A DNA stretch of 64,000 nucleotides, from assembly GCA_963854735.1 (NCBI GenBank), contig OY978105.1, forward strand, positions 1,054,001 to 1,118,000, given 5' to 3'. The position numbers and the translations under genes are program-made. Below the pieces are notes generated by a model. It was not told the DNA's origin, did not search any database, and saw nothing but the letters and a program-made list of their open reading frames with translations. Shown here piece after piece: positions 32,029 through 43,851 of this stretch. Numbering within the stretch: position 1 is the stretch's first letter; each line of letters begins with the position of its first letter. The stretch is from Marvania coccoides. Taxonomy: Eukaryota > Chlorophyta > Trebouxiophyceae > Chlorellales > Chlorellaceae.

Positions 32029-33213
32029 TCAGTACACCGTCAGCGTTTCTGTCGCTGGGTACCCTGCATCCTCCTTGTGCCGCTCAAAAACCCCCTCCAG
32101 CGCCGCTATGAACTTTCCCAGGTACTCCTCCACCAGCTCCGGCGGCGGAGTGCCCCCCACCTTGGGCACCTCAATGGGCGCGCCCACCACAATGCGCAGC
32201 GGGACTCTCCGCGCCAAAGGAGACCCCCACCGCCCCCACACAAACATGGGGGCCACCCCGATGCGCCGCGCGAGCTTGCCCCACAGCGCTTTGGGCACCA
32301 CCCCCTTTGGAAAGTCCAGAAACGGGCGGCAGTAGGAGTAAATATGGCTCTGGCCGAAGCAGAAAACAGGCACCAAGGGGGCGCCGTGCTGCAGCGCCAG
32401 GCGCACGAAGCCGTGGCGTTTGCGGAGGTAGGCTACCTCCGTGCCTGGCTGCATGTAGAGGCACTCTCGCACGCCGCCAGGGCACAGGGCGACGGTGGAG
32501 CCTGCGGCGAGCAAGGAAGAAACTACGGAGCGGCTGACGGGGCGGCAGCCCAGCCAGTACCACATGTGGCGCATGACGGGGGCGAGAAAGCCTGCGGAGG
32601 AGACCAAGATGCGGGCATGGGCCAGCCCTGGGGGCGGGGCCACCGCTGCAAACTCGCAAAACGCACAAATGCCCTGCAGACATGAAACCGCCAGTAAGAA
32701 ACTCAGCTGTAAATAGCTAAAGCTGCTCAAGGCATCTGTTGTTTCTTCTACTGTCTATTTGTGTTGGGAAACGACCCTCCCAAAAGCAGGAAAACAAATG
32801 AAATATTTGTGTACCTGCGGCAGCACGCTGTGAGGCTCGTAGCCGATGATGTAGGGCCGCCCGCCGTGCAGAGCCGCAGGGTCCTCGATGACGAGCGTCA
32901 CCGGGAAGTAGTGGAACGCTGCGTCCAGGGTGAACGCCATGAAGCGGCGGAGAAGGGCGGGGCAAGGAATGTCCAGGGGGGCCATCGCTAGGGCGATGAG
33001 GATGGCGGCGGAGAGGGAGGCGGGGATGGGGAAGGCGGGGAGCAGGACAACGGTGAGCACTGACCAAACGAAGACAGCGATCAGTCCGAAAATCCAGATG
33101 GAGAGCGTCAGAACGGTGGCGATGGTCCAGCGCCAAGAGTTGGGGGGTGGCGGCCGAGGCGCCAGCACCAGCATCTTCTCCTTGGTGTGGTCCACGCCAT
33201 TGGCAGCGTCCAT
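32029..33213 (-). CDS. DGAT2: Type 2 diacylglycerol acyltransferase
   Basis: Makes triacylglycerol from diacylglycerol and acyl-CoA at the ER and lipid droplets. Two minus-strand exons, 33213-32815 and 32673-32029; 347 residues. Two hydrophobic segments (about 28-90) precede the active-site motif EPHS at 126-129 (GYEPHSVLP), which is the form found in plants and green algae; animals and fungi have HPHG. Further family blocks are PVMRHMWYWLG, ALCPGGVRECL, KRHGFVRLALQHGAPLVPVF.FG, and FVWGRWGSP. Length is normal for DGAT2. GT-AG intron, phase 0. Next to an unrelated oxidoreductase gene on the same strand, 305 bases upstream. Confidence 0.94.
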
Positions 33214-33518
33214 TGGTTTGAACGCAAAATTGAGGCGCTCGAAAGATTAGATGAGTTTAATTATTTGAAAGAATTGAGTGCTCAGGTGAATTGCATTGCT
33301 ATATTTTGTGGGATCAGGTGATTGTCGACTTGGAAATAATTTAAATTTTAAAATAAATGAAGAATGAAACGAAGGGTGATGGCATTTTCAAAAGGACAGA
33401 AATATGCGTGTGCCTGTTTCGGAGCGCCAAGCTGGTGTACGATTCGACAAACCCTTTATTAAGGCAGCTCATTACTGACTCCACCACCTCCTGGTCCCAG
33501 CGGCAGCGCATCATCCAT

Positions 33519-34490
33519 TCACTCCACCAGCCTCCCGCCAACCAACCGCCGCCATTTTTCGTCACTAATCAAACATCTCCACTCCACCCCCGCTTGCTGC
33601 AGCCAATACTCGTGTTTGCTTGCGCTCAGCACCACTCCCTGCTGCTGCTGCTGCTTCAAAAACCAGCCGTTCCTGCACCAAAATTCCTTCATTGCCATCT
33701 CCCTGCTGGGCACTGCGGCAGGGATGCTGAGCGAGTAAGAAACACACGCCTCAACAGTCGCGTCAAGGCTCCACGTAGAAACGTCGCTCGCTTCCATCCC
33801 CGCTGCACCGTTCGCTCGTAAATAGCTTGCAGCAGTCGGAAGCAGCTCGGCAATGAGCTCAGCCACCTCTGTGCGGTGCTCCACCGCCACTTGAACCACT
33901 GGCAGGCCTCCCAGCGCGTCGCTGAGCAGCCAGAACACGCAGCTCCACATCAGCTTGTTCACCATGAGCGGCAGAAACACTGCAGCAGTGCTGATTTCTG
34001 CGCATTCCAGTCCGTGTGCGCGGAGAAGCGCTGAAAACCAGGCAGCGTGGCGGCCGAACGCGGCGGTTTGTCTGCCGTCGGTGAAATTGCCGTCGGAATT
34101 CGCTGCCAGGTAGAGAAGTACTTGAGTGGAAGAGCTGTGGAGGTCGCCGTTCCATCTGGAGAGATGCGGCAGCAGCATGCCGTTTTGCTGTCGGAAATGC
34201 AAATTCCATTAAATCAACCCCAAGATTAAAATAATCAAGTCGAGTCCATTTACCAGGAATATCAAGTCTTGGCGCCGCGCAGGTGGCGTCGAAGCAATAA
34301 CGTCGCCTAACGCATCATTGGTGGTGGCAATGATGATGGGACAAGCAGGTGGTGCCCGCTGAAGAGCTTCCGTAACGCTTTGATGCCTCGAAACGGGGAT
34401 GGCTGAAGGGAGGAGGTTGGCAAACGCGGCACCGACGCGTCCGCTGGCTCCCACAATCACCGCCGTCTCTGGGCCTCTGATGGCAGGCAT
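33519..34490 (-). CDS. Ketopantoate reductase-like (ApbA/PanE) oxidoreductase
   Basis: Two minus-strand exons, 34490-34254 and 34187-33519; 301 residues (E. coli PanE is 303). The N-terminus has a Rossmann nucleotide loop (VIVGASGRVGAAF, GxSGxxG rather than GxGxxG). The join restores LIFLQNGMLLPHL, where QNG is the conserved loop of ketopantoate reductases. A Lys in NKLMWSCVFWLL sits where the family has its catalytic Lys, in an otherwise hydrophobic helix. These proteins reduce 2-oxo acids with NADPH; in pantothenate synthesis the substrate is ketopantoate. The rest of the C-terminal half is divergent, so the true substrate is open. Start ATG at 34490 directly opens the Rossmann strand. Confidence 0.65.
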
Positions 34491-35144
34491 AGGCTGAAAA
34501 AATCGCAAAATATGTCTAATAATTTTGAGAATACAGAAAGGCTGGAATTGTAGGGTTGAACTCGAGAAGTGGATGATATCCCATTCGATGTCGTGCGTTT
34601 ATTTATTTGAATGCCGTGATTTGAATCAGACGGTCGAAAGAGGTTCTGAGAAGGCTTTTATAAATATCAAACAAATAAATAGTATATTATAAATTTGCTT
34701 GTCTTCTCTTCCCCTGCCGCCCGACCTGCTTGCTTTTGTGCTCTCCTCTCCTGCTCTGTTTTTATCCCGCTCTGATTACCCTTGCTCTCAACTCAAAATG
34801 AAGAATTTTGCATCCGTTATAATCTCTTAAGCTACGTAGAATGCCCCTGCAATCAACTGCTCAAGTCTATGATGGCACGTACGCCTGCATATATGTACTA
34901 AGGGCAAAGGAGGCTGTACTTTTCAGTGCCAACCATACACCAAGCCGTGCCTCAGTCCTGCAAATCCCGCAATAAAGAAAGAAATGCGCGTTTCATTAGC
35001 TCTTCAACGTCGTCCTCTGCAGCAGCTCAAGAGAAACGGCGGTGAGCTGGGGAAAGAGGTGAAACACCTCTCAATATCCCCCCCTCTCAATTTCACGTTA
35101 CACATTCTTCATTCCAGAACTGCGCACGGCGAATAAGGAAGCCC
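34491..35144. other. Intergenic, about 0.65 kb
   Basis: AT-rich. A short perfect hairpin (AGAGGTG, AAA, CACCTCT) lies near 35055-35071. No frame or RNA gene that I can support. Confidence 0.4.
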
Positions 35145-36667
35145 TCATTCCGCCTCCTTTTCATCGCCATGGTAGTTCTCCTCCCCTTCTCCCTCCCACG
35201 GCGCCTCCTTCTCGCCCTGTCCCTGCCCTGCACCACCCCCGCGGCCGTAGACGGCGGCGTAGGGGTTGGGCATGATCACCTCCCCTTCTTCAGGCTCGCC
35301 AGGGGGCTCATCGGTGAAACTCTGAGGTGGGCGGTGATGCCCATAGCTCCGTTTGTTCTCTGGCTGCTGCTGCTGCTGCACGTATGTGTACACCCCGCCT
35401 CCACCGTCGCGCTCTTCTCGATATTCCTCCTCTTCCTCCCCTTGCAGCTGCTCCCCGGTGTTTTCAGCCTCGATGGCATACTCAGCATCCTCCGGTGAAT
35501 ACGCCTGCCGCTGCTGCTGCTGGGGGTAGACCGCCAGGTACATGGGGGGAGGCACAGCGTTGTACCCCCGCGGCGGTTGATGGTAGGCGTAGGCTGGGGG
35601 CGGCGGAGGCAGCGGCCGAGGAGGCATGGCTGGGTGTGGCGGCAGGTTGGGGGGGGCGTAGGTGCCTGGAGGCGGCGGGAAGAAGCCTGCGTAGGTGGTG
35701 GCATACTCGGTGCGTATTGTATCGATGAGACTGGCTGCTAATCTGCTCAAAAATAACAGGAAGAGAAAAGCACAAGGAGTGTGATAATTTATTATTATAT
35801 TATATAAATAAATAAATAGTTGAAATAACTGAAATCGACTATATTTTTCATAATTAGAGCTAAAGAAGCGAAGCAATCAAGCATAGCTCACTCTTCTGCC
35901 TGCTTCAGCTGCTCGACGACATCTGACTGCACAAAAATGTGCAGCGGCGCCGCAGGGGGGCCGTACACCTTCACCACCGCTCCCGTAGTGTTCACAATAT
36001 GCTCCACGTAGGCGTTGTTCACCCCCATTAGCCTGGCGGGCGCGTTGAAGGCCGCCGGAGGCTCGCACCCAAAAAACAACCGGCGAAAATTGGGGCCAGT
36101 CGCTGGGAAATGCGTCCACGGGTCTTCAAGAGGCTTCTCTTTGATGTGCGGCTGGCGGCCCGCTATAATGCTGCGAATTTCGGCAGCTGCGCCCTCTAGT
36201 GCCTGCTGCCAATCCTCTTTGTTCCCCGCCGCTGCTACGTGCAAACAAAGCGGCTTGTCGAGGTCGGTGGTGCCTGGCACGGCGTCCGGAGGGCAGTGCT
36301 TCCCTTTCACCGTGATGGCGACTTCCCAGCGGGCCTCTATGGCGTCCAGAATGACTTTTTTGGTAAGGTAATGCCGCTTGACAGGGACGGCGTCGTTTAT
36401 AACCACCTCTGTTGAAAGGTCTTTGTTGCTGCGAGAGCCAGCTGGGCGCTGGGGCTCCTGGGTCACCCCGCGCAGCAGCTTGGCTGCCACGGCTGCCGCC
36501 TGCTGCCGCATTGCTTCCACTGGATCCACGCTGGACGGCGGTGGCAGTGGTGGCTGAGGCGCAGCGGCGGCGGCGGTTGAGGGCTCGGGGGCAGTTGGTG
36601 CGGCTGCCACATGGTGTGCTACATCCCACCGCCGCTTTCGCTTGCGCTGTGCCTCCTCCTGCTCCAT
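35145..36667 (-). CDS. KH-domain splicing protein, KHDC4/RIK-like
   Basis: Two minus-strand exons, 36667-35892 and 35742-35145; 457 residues. It opens with MEQEEAQRKRKRRWD, the RKRRWD motif shared by KHDC4 (BLOM7) and plant RIK. Two KH-like segments follow: TTKKVILDAIE.RW with VTVKG-type strands, then DPWTHF...RLMG.NNAYVEHIVNTTGAVVKVYG. The splice restores AEELAASLIDTIRTEY, again a family block. The C-terminal third is Pro/Tyr/Gln-rich and then acidic (PPPPGTY, QQQQ, GEEEEEYREE), as in KHDC4. Homologues act in 5' splice-site choice in the nucleus. The ATG at 36667 is chosen because the motif starts there; the longer frame upstream has no ATG. Confidence 0.82.
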
Positions 36668-37008
36668 CGGTGTGGAAAAATTAGGTTGAATAATTTCTTG
36701 CCTCCTGCGATGAAGCGCTGGCGTGTTCAACCTGTAAGAAGCTCAGAGGGACGTCAAATAAAATTTTGTCCATCAGAAAACATTCGAAATGCTGCATAAA
36801 ACCAGCTTTTGCTTTGAATTTTCGAAACTTCTTCGCCTCCCGTCGCCTGCTCACTATTTATGACAATTTATTTTATTTATAATAATACATATAACCCATC
36901 AACACCACATCGCCGTTTTCAAAAGCAAGAGGGAGTCCATACTTTGCCATCGAAATTTCATTTCCATCTTAAAAAAAAAACAAAGAAACGCACAGCAGCG
37001 CCGCTGCA
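36668..37008. promoter_or_regulatory. Divergent promoter gap, KHDC4/RIK-like and CPSF30
   Basis: 341 bases between two divergent start codons, both of RNA-processing genes. AT-rich; no named motif seen. Confidence 0.45.
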
Positions 37009-37876
37009 ATGGACGCGGACATCACATTTGACTTTGAGCGGCAGCTGGAGGCGCAGCAGCCCGGCGGTGCCAGCGGCCCAGGTTCTGGCGGCGGCGGCCC
37101 GCCTGGCCAAGGCGGCGGGCGAGGAGAGCCCAAGCCACGCAACTATCGACAGGTACGGCAGCCTGAGCTTGAGAAATCACATCTAGAACCAGGGCCCTTT
37201 GGCGGTTGCTTTCTTTTTTCACCTTTGGTTTACTTCTTCTTCATTCTCTCACCCCCGTTCTCCCCCCCTTTTTCTCTCCCCCCGCCCACGCGTGCAGACC
37301 GTGTGCACCTACTGGCTACGCGGTCTGTGCATGAAGGGCGACACCTGCGGCTTCCTCCACCAATTCGACCCCTCCCGCATGCCGGTCTGCAGAAACCTCC
37401 TAAAATTCGGGGTGTGCAAGGAACCAGACTGCCCCTACAAGCACACCACCGAAGAGATCAAGGAGTGCAACATGTACAAGCTGGGGTTCTGCATCTACGG
37501 CCCCGCCTGCAGATTCAAGCACACCCGCCAGACGGGACCCCCACCCGACCCTGAGCTACTGGAAGCCGCCAAGCCCAAGGAGTTTCGCAACATCAACATC
37601 GTGGCAAACCAAGCCAATGAAGGGATCCTGCCGCCGGAGCAGCGGCGGGCGTCCGCGCTGCGGCTGGGCGCGGGAGCGGCAGGGCAGCAGCACCAACAGC
37701 AGCAGCAGCAGCAGCAACAGGCGGCGGGCAACATGCAGATGGTGCCTGGTGGGGCGCCAGGAGGGATGGGGGGAGCTGGAGGGCAGCAAGGCGGGGGAGG
37801 GCACTCCCATGCCGGCAACGTTGACCAGTCCCTGCTGGCTGCCGTTGGCCAGCGAGACCTGCGCTACGGCTTTTAA
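37009..37876 (+). CDS. CPSF30: Cleavage and polyadenylation specificity factor, 30 kDa subunit
   Basis: Binds the poly(A) signal region of pre-mRNA in the CPSF complex, in the nucleus. Exons 37009-37152 and 37298-37876; 240 residues. The first exon has an acidic start and a Gly/Pro-rich linker. Exon 2 holds three CCCH zinc fingers in a row: VCTYWLRGLCMKGDTCGFLH, VCRNLLKFGVCKEPDCPYKH, and ECNMYKLGFCIYGPACRFKH. Three fingers is the plant-type number; animal and yeast proteins have five. There is no YTH domain as in the longer plant isoform. The C-terminal part has a Gln run and a Gly/Met-rich tail. The intron is GT-AG and in phase. Confidence 0.92.
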
Positions 37877-38127
37877 TTTTTTCTTTCTTTTTGAATCTGT
37901 ATGCTCTTGTACTGTTTCCTGTTTCCGCTGCTGCTTCTTTGCTTTCGTTTGTACTCAATTTTGACAACCGTGTGACTGAATGAAAAACACAACAAACCTT
38001 TTTCAAATGTAAACCCTCGAATCAATCAAATATTTAGCCACACTAATCAAAATCACAGGCCAGTCCCACTTCAAATAAAATATAAAACGCATAAAAATAA
38101 GGGCAGCGCGGCCAAAGAAAGATCACA

Positions 38128-39552
38128 TCACTTCATTCCCATACCGTCGGTGAATTTCGTTCTCACGTCATCCAAAGGCGCCAAATCGTCCAGAAACTGC
38201 CGCCAGGGCGGGGTCCCCGCGCCGCTGGCCCTCACGCTGCCGTCCAGTTGCACCTGCACGTAAAAATTGTCCCCCGCCGACACGACGCCTGCCGCCTTTG
38301 CTTGCGCCTTCACCCACGCCTCCCATTCAGTCATCCCAGCAGCCTGCAGCTGCCAGCGGCGATCCCCTTTGCCAGCGGCAGCTGCAGCTGCCCCTTCCCC
38401 TGCCTCCTCCTGCTTCTTTCCACTGCTGCTGGCGGCTGCAGGAGCGGAGGCACCGAAGCCTTGCGGTGCCCCCGCCGCGGCCGATTCCAGGCCTGCAGCG
38501 TCCTGTCCCTTCACGAGGCCTTCCCGCGCCAGCTCCACCTTCAGCCGTCGCAGCTTCTCCCCGGGGTCCTCGTCGCTGAGGGCCACCGGGATCACGGAAA
38601 CTCCACGCTCCCGCAGCGCCGCTTTGAATGGCTCTGCCGCCGCCAGAGCCTTAGAAATTTGGCCTCGACTGCCCGTCAAGATCACCACACGTGACACGCC
38701 GCGGAACGCCGCCAGAGGGACCATTTTGTCGGGCCCCATGGCTACTTGAAGCGCCGCCAGCGCTTCTTCACGGGAGACGATCTCCTGGTCGCGATTTTGG
38801 CCCTTCAGGTCGCGGTACAGCAGAGTACCCAGCACTGAAAGTGCCGCGCTGTTGATGGCAAAGTTCTGCAGCGTTTCAGTGAGGTCTGGGGCGCCTTCTG
38901 AGCCTGCACGAGTCAAGGCAGCGATCAGCCGCGCTGTGATGATCAAGGTGCCCGCGCCCGCGCCGGCGGTGAGCGCGCCGAACAGGAAGATGCGGGTGAG
39001 GCGGAAGGGCGCCTTGGCCTCCGCCCGCAGCTTCACGAACGACGAATTCGAGATTCCGCCGGCAGCTCTCTCAAGGGCGGCACCCCACTCGCGTCGATCA
39101 CGCAGCGCGCCCAGGTCGGGGTCGTTCATCGCCACAGACAGCTTGAGTCCACGGTCGTTCACGGCGGCCACAACCGCGTCCGCAGCCTCCTGCCAGCGCT
39201 TCAGTTTCGTGAGGGCGCACGCCGAGTTGTACAGCGCTGCACGCGCTTCGTCGTCGTTGGGGTTGAGCTGCAGCGCACGCTGGAACAGCCGCAGCGCGGT
39301 GGACGCATCACCGGCCTGGAACCGCAGCAGGCCGGCCTCCACGCAGGCGGTGGCGGTGACGGGAGCGGCGTCGGCGGAAGTGGCGGTGTAGGAGTCTTTG
39401 GTGGCCGCAAATACGGTCAATCCGAGGGGCCGGTCGCTGGTTATCCTTTTGGGAGGAACGCCGCGAGGAATCGTGCGGAGTGATATTGATAATGTTGGCT
39501 TGAAAATTGTGACGCCGCAAGGGCGCGAGCGGCTCTGTGCCAGCGTCTTCAT
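38128..39552 (-). CDS. LPA1: LPA1-like plastid TPR membrane protein
   Basis: Single exon, 474 residues (Arabidopsis LPA1 is 453). LPA1 helps assemble photosystem II at the thylakoid. The first 60 residues are basic and Ser/Thr-rich with few acids, as in a plastid transit peptide. TPR units follow (AGLLRFQAGDASTALRLFQRALQL; ALYNSACALTKLKRWQEAADAV). Then come the NDPDLGALRD block and two hydrophobic helices (LTRIFLFGALTAGAGAGTLI and NFAINSAALSVLGTLLY). The C-terminal region (VSREEALAALQVA, ILTGSRGQI) matches the plant family. A longer upstream frame exists without ATG support; the start at 39552 gives the transit peptide. No intron, which is unusual for this window. Confidence 0.85.
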   Translation of the reverse strand: MKTLAQSRSRPCGVTIFKPTLSISLRTIPRGVPPKRITSDRPLGLTVFAATKDSYTATSADAAPVTATACVEAGLLRFQAGDASTALRLFQRALQLNPNDDEARAALYNSACALTKLKRWQEAADAVVAAVNDRGLKLSVAMNDPDLGALRDRREWGAALERAAGGISNSSFVKLRAEAKAPFRLTRIFLFGALTAGAGAGTLIITARLIAALTRAGSEGAPDLTETLQNFAINSAALSVLGTLLYRDLKGQNRDQEIVSREEALAALQVAMGPDKMVPLAAFRGVSRVVILTGSRGQISKALAAAEPFKAALRERGVSVIPVALSDEDPGEKLRRLKVELAREGLVKGQDAAGLESAAAGAPQGFGASAPAAASSSGKKQEEAGEGAAAAAAGKGDRRWQLQAAGMTEWEAWVKAQAKAAGVVSAGDNFYVQVQLDGSVRASGAGTPPWRQFLDDLAPLDDVRTKFTDGMGMK

Positions 39553-39745
39553 GACAAATAATTTTCCAAATAATAATGTAAAATCTGAACAGCTCTGAGC
39601 GAAGTTGTGGATGTGGTTTGGTGAAAGCAGTCCAGAATTTGTTTGACCAGCTGAAAAAAAATAAAAGTGTGACGCTTTGCAAAAGCGTGATTGAGAGGAA
39701 ATATGGGGCCCTGCCATTAATGGTCCCGCTGGAGGAAAATTAACG

Positions 39746-41487
39746 ATGGGCAGCCCCGCGAAAACCCCCTCACTGCGTTCACCAACCAAGAGTCCACCGC
39801 TGCTCTCTCCCTCCATCAACGCCCACCAATGGGTCCGCAAACTCAACGGAATAAAGGCGCGTGCCAAAATCTTAAAGATACGCCTAATTAACGGACGTTA
39901 ATTTGCCGACTTTTCAGTTCGCAGGCTGATGCGAAAGTTGGCGGCCTGACTGTGGCAGAGTTCGCTGATGACCTGCACTACGATGGCGAGCTGCCATCGT
40001 CGCCTAGGTCCATCGAGGCGTGCCTCCGGCTGGGCATTGATCCCTCCGACCTAAAATTCGTGCCCTATGGAGATTTCCTGCGGCGCTACGGCTCTCCAGA
40101 CCTCGCAAAAATCGCGTTTGAGCACCACCAGGCGTCGCGACAGACGCGGTTCAGCCAGCTGGTGGATTACTGGACCAAGCTGCGAAAAAATGACCCGCAG
40201 GGAACCATCAGCAAGCGGGGCTCGATCAGAAACAACAGCGGCAGGTACGAAGACACCTCGGAGCGAGACCAGAAGCAGATAGAGATCCTGAGGCGACGTC
40301 TCGAGCGGGAGGTGGGGCAGCTGCAGGCCAGCGAGGAGGCGCGGCGGCAGATGGCCGCCGCCAACGATGCCAAGGTAAATTTTCGAGTTCAAAAAAGAAA
40401 AGAGCATTTTAGCAGCATTCCTAACGAAATAAATGCACTGATGACGATGATCTCTGCAGGAAAAGAAGCTTCAGGAGCGCAAAGAAGCGAGGGAGGCTGC
40501 GATTCGGGCGGCGCGGGAAGCGGCCCGCCGAAAAGCGCAGGAAATTGAGAAAGCCAAGCGCCTGGTACGCCAAGTAAAGGGATTTTCAAGCACAACAAAG
40601 CCGCTTCTTTAAAAGGTGTTTGTATTGGATGCCTGCAGGAAGAAGAGATTGCTATAAAACAAGCCAAGGCCGCCGCAGAGGAGGAGCGAATGCGGGAGGA
40701 GGCAGCAGCCGCAGCAGAGGAGCTAGCAGCGCAGCAGCGCGCCGCGTCAAAGCGCGCTCGGGAGGCGCTGTGGCGTGCCAAAGGGCTTTATGCCAAGAAG
40801 GAAGCGGAGCGCGCAGAGGCGGAGAGATTGCAGCGGGCTGAAGCAGAAAGGTTGGAGCTAGCAGAGAGGGAGCGCGCCGTCAGGGAAGCCAAGATACAGC
40901 GCCAAAAGGCGCTGGCGGCGGCCAGCGCCGCGGAGAGGGCGTTGGCGGAGCAGCGCCTTTCTGCGGCACGCGCGGAAGCTGCGTTGGCGGAGGAGCGCAA
41001 GCGGCAGGAGTACGCCGCCCGGGTGGCCCTGACAGACGCAAATCTTGCGGAGCGCAGGCGGCACCACGAACAGTGGCGGGAGGCGCGGCGGGCGGCAGCC
41101 GCGGAGCAGGAGCGGCTTCGGCAAGAAGTTGTGGCAGTGGCGAGGAGACGAGAGGAGGAGGAGGTCGCAGCGCTGGAAGAGAAGCTGCAAGAGGGCACAG
41201 AAAAGGTGGAGAAGGTGCAGTGCGAGCGACAGAAGGAGGCTGCTCGGCGCGCACTGCTGTTGGAGCTACAGCTGCAGGAGAAGAAGGCTGCGATGGAGGA
41301 GGCGCGGCGGCGGGAGGCATACGAGGTGGCAGAGGCGGCCGCGCGGCTGGAGGAGGTGGAAAGGCGCGGGGCGTTTGTGCGCGAGCGGCGTGAGAAGGAG
41401 CGGGCACAGCGGCGGGTGGCCAATGATTGGGCTGCGGTGGAGAGGCGGCGCCTATTCGACGAGATGGCCGCCAAAATTAAGATTTAG
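39746..41487 (+). CDS. Coiled-coil protein, CCDC177-like
   Basis: Exons 39746-39832, 39925-40374, 40460-40564, 40639-41487; 496 residues. After a Ser/Pro-rich start comes SPRSIEACLRLGIDPSDLKFVP, a motif of coiled-coil proteins related to CCDC177 in flagellate protists and animals. The rest is almost entirely charged helix (long runs of Glu, Arg, Ala and Lys), predicted coiled coil from about 100 to the end, with few breaks. The first donor (TGG|GTCCGC) was picked because other donors hit a stop. Function is unknown; relatives are often linked to cytoskeleton or flagella. It lies 193 bases from the LPA1-like start in divergent orientation. Confidence 0.7.
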
Positions 41488-42307
41488 CTGCTGTTGAGCT
41501 GCTTGTATTATGCCTTTGATAATAAACCTGATGTTTATATTGGTTACGACCGATCAGTCATGACTGGCCAATTGTGCTACTGGCTGTAAATTGCATTGCA
41601 TTTCTTCCGTAAGTAACACTATTTTTTTAGGGTTTCTTAATTACTTCAAGGCATGTGTTCAGCTACTTTCAGGGCTGTTGTTCTCGTCGCCAGGCAAGAC
41701 TGATCAAAAGTTTCCACCCCACCGTCTTCTTCTGAAGACTATGTTGCCTTCCGTGCGGCCTACAATGCCCCGGTTTGGATTTCTTTCAAAGGCATGCATC
41801 GCTTTGTGCACGTGAAAGCGATACTTGGTTGTGCAGAAGCTGACATTGAAAACGCAGCAAAGCTACCATATTTATTGTTTACCGAGTTCACAAAACTGAG
41901 ACGATAGAACGTGGCAGTCTAGAAAGTGTATATGCCCGGACTGTTTCCATGCTTACACACTGATTGACACATCAATTCGATCGGCCCAGCACTGCACTGC
42001 ACTGCAGTGCACTGCACCGAATCTGGCACACCGGGTCGTGCACTGCACAGTGCAGGAATAATATGCTGTTTTTGGTCTCCGAAGTGCGCTTATTAAGCAT
42101 GCCGTCGTATTCAGACATGAGGCCCATTCCACGGTGTTATTCATATTATTTATTTCTTGATGTTAGTTCATTGAATTGAAGCCTTGCCGTAATCTTCTGT
42201 ATATTGCACCGTCGTCTAATCATTTAGGACTTCACCCACGGGTTCACACTATACATTCTGCCCAAACCGGGGTCTTGGCACAATTTCTCTCACAACTCAT
42301 CTCAGCC
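41488..42307. other. Intergenic, about 0.8 kb, with TGCAC repeat
   Basis: AT-rich except for a cluster of overlapping GCACTGCA units at about 41986-42056 (CACTGCACTGCACTGCAGTG and a second block near 42040). These form self-complementary arms. No frame or RNA gene recognised otherwise. Confidence 0.45.
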
Positions 42308-43517
42308 ATGCGCGACTTCTTCCTCCTTAAAAATTCGTTACTTTTAAATAAAGTGCGATCAAACACCGGGGCTGTGGCCCGCTCTTTGGTCTCCCTCTTC
42401 GAACAGGGCCTTTGCTTCAAAGACAGAGCGGTGGAGAGCGGCTGGCGACGTCACTTTCATGAATCTAAACGCCAGCAGGATGCTGTGGGGGCTGGCATCG
42501 TGGCGTTAATGCTGCTAGTTTGCACCTGCAAGATTCCACTGAGAGCCCTGGCGGCAATGTGTTTCGACTATCGTTTTATATTATTATATTTTTACGGGTT
42601 TATCACACCGTTAGCATTCAGCGTCCTGCTCACCAGTCGGTTCAGTTGGTATACCACCCATCGCACGCTAATCTTGGCATTTTTGCAAATATGCCGCATC
42701 CTCATTGGCTACGCGTGCTATCTTTGGCCTCAGTTTAGTGTCTACTTATCCCCGGGGGCAATGCCCGCAAGGCCTGCTGGGATGGCGGCATTCTTCCTTC
42801 TTATACCATTGCAGCTCAACAACATGATGCTCACATACGTGTAAGTCGATTTCCACCGCGCTTTCCCCTAAATAATCATGCTTTTCTCTCGTTTTTCCTG
42901 TCTAAACCTGAAACCTGAAACCTGAAAACCTGTCAAACTCGTTCCTAGTGTTATTATGCAGGCAACCTTTAAAGTTGAGTCAGCCGCTGTACATTTTCGC
43001 CTTTGCGATGTGTCAGATGGCGAACGCATCGAGATGCTCCGACGAGTTGGTAGCGGTAGCAGGCCAGGGGCAGCGCTACTCAAACATTGTATCGATATTA
43101 GATGCCCTGCAGCGGCAGTGGATGCCCATCCCTAGTTCAGTTCCTTTCAGTGGCCTGACCGCAGCAGCTAGGCTCGATGAATGGTCCAGCTGCATGGCTG
43201 TTCACAGCATCCTGCAGCTCGTTGTCGGTCTTCTCATACCGCTGGCGTTCCTTTATTGCGGTGAGCAGCTTGAAAGAGGTATAGATTCGCAGTCGTCCGT
43301 GTTATGAAGCTGAGCATGTTTTTTCTTTTCTACAGATGAAACATGGTCGAGGAAGGCTTACGAAAGGGAGCTGGCTCTGGGGGCAGCCTTTGTGCCGAGA
43401 TATTGCCTCCTTTTGGCTACCCACCTGATGCTGGTGCCATTTCAGTCAATAGTTGGTTTTAACGCCATCGTGTTTATCCTACGTACACTCCAAAATTTGC
43501 TACAATCATTATACTAA
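42308..43517 (+). CDS. Unrecognised multi-pass membrane protein
   Basis: Exons 42308-42840, 42962-43260, 43336-43517; 337 residues; GT-AG introns all in phase. I count about seven hydrophobic helices: VALMLLVCTCKIPL, FILLYFYGFITPLAFSVLL, ILAFLQICRILIGYACYLW, AAFFLLIPLQLNNMML, PLYIFAFAMCQMA, ILQLVVGLLIPLAFLYC, and CLLLATHLMLVPFQSIVGF. Codon use is less GC-biased than the neighbours. A repeat of family 1 begins 11 bases after the stop, so the true 3' end may have been altered by it. I do not recognise the family. Confidence 0.5.
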
Positions 43518-43528
43518 TCAGAATATGA

Positions 43529-43826
43529 TCCTGGCTTCATTGTTAGGTCCAAGCTTGCCACTCTGCTGCGTGGCCTTTGTTACCGTCTCTGTGCGGAGGA
43601 TAAACCCCCAAATTTGTATTTTGCATTATGAGAATAGTGATGTTAAAGTACTGTTTGATAATCATATGCCAACGGGGCTCTCCGGGGCATATTTATTATA
43701 TGGTTTGGGGATCCAATTTGAGCCAAACCAGTGCGGCAGTAAGCTCCTGACTTAATTGTTAGGACCAAGCTTACCACTCTGCTGTGTGGCCTTTGTTGCC
43801 GTCTCTGTGCAGAGGATAAACCCTCA
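43529..43826. repeat. Dispersed repeat family 1, copies B and C
   Basis: Two further copies in the same direction: B at 43529-43619 and C at 43737-43826. They match copy A (31163-31259) at GTTAGGWCCAAGCTTRCCAC, GGCCTTTGTTRCCGTCTCTG and GGATAAACCCYC. Between them is AT-rich sequence of unclear origin. Confidence 0.8.
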
Positions 43827-43851
43827 CATTATTATTATTATTATATATATC

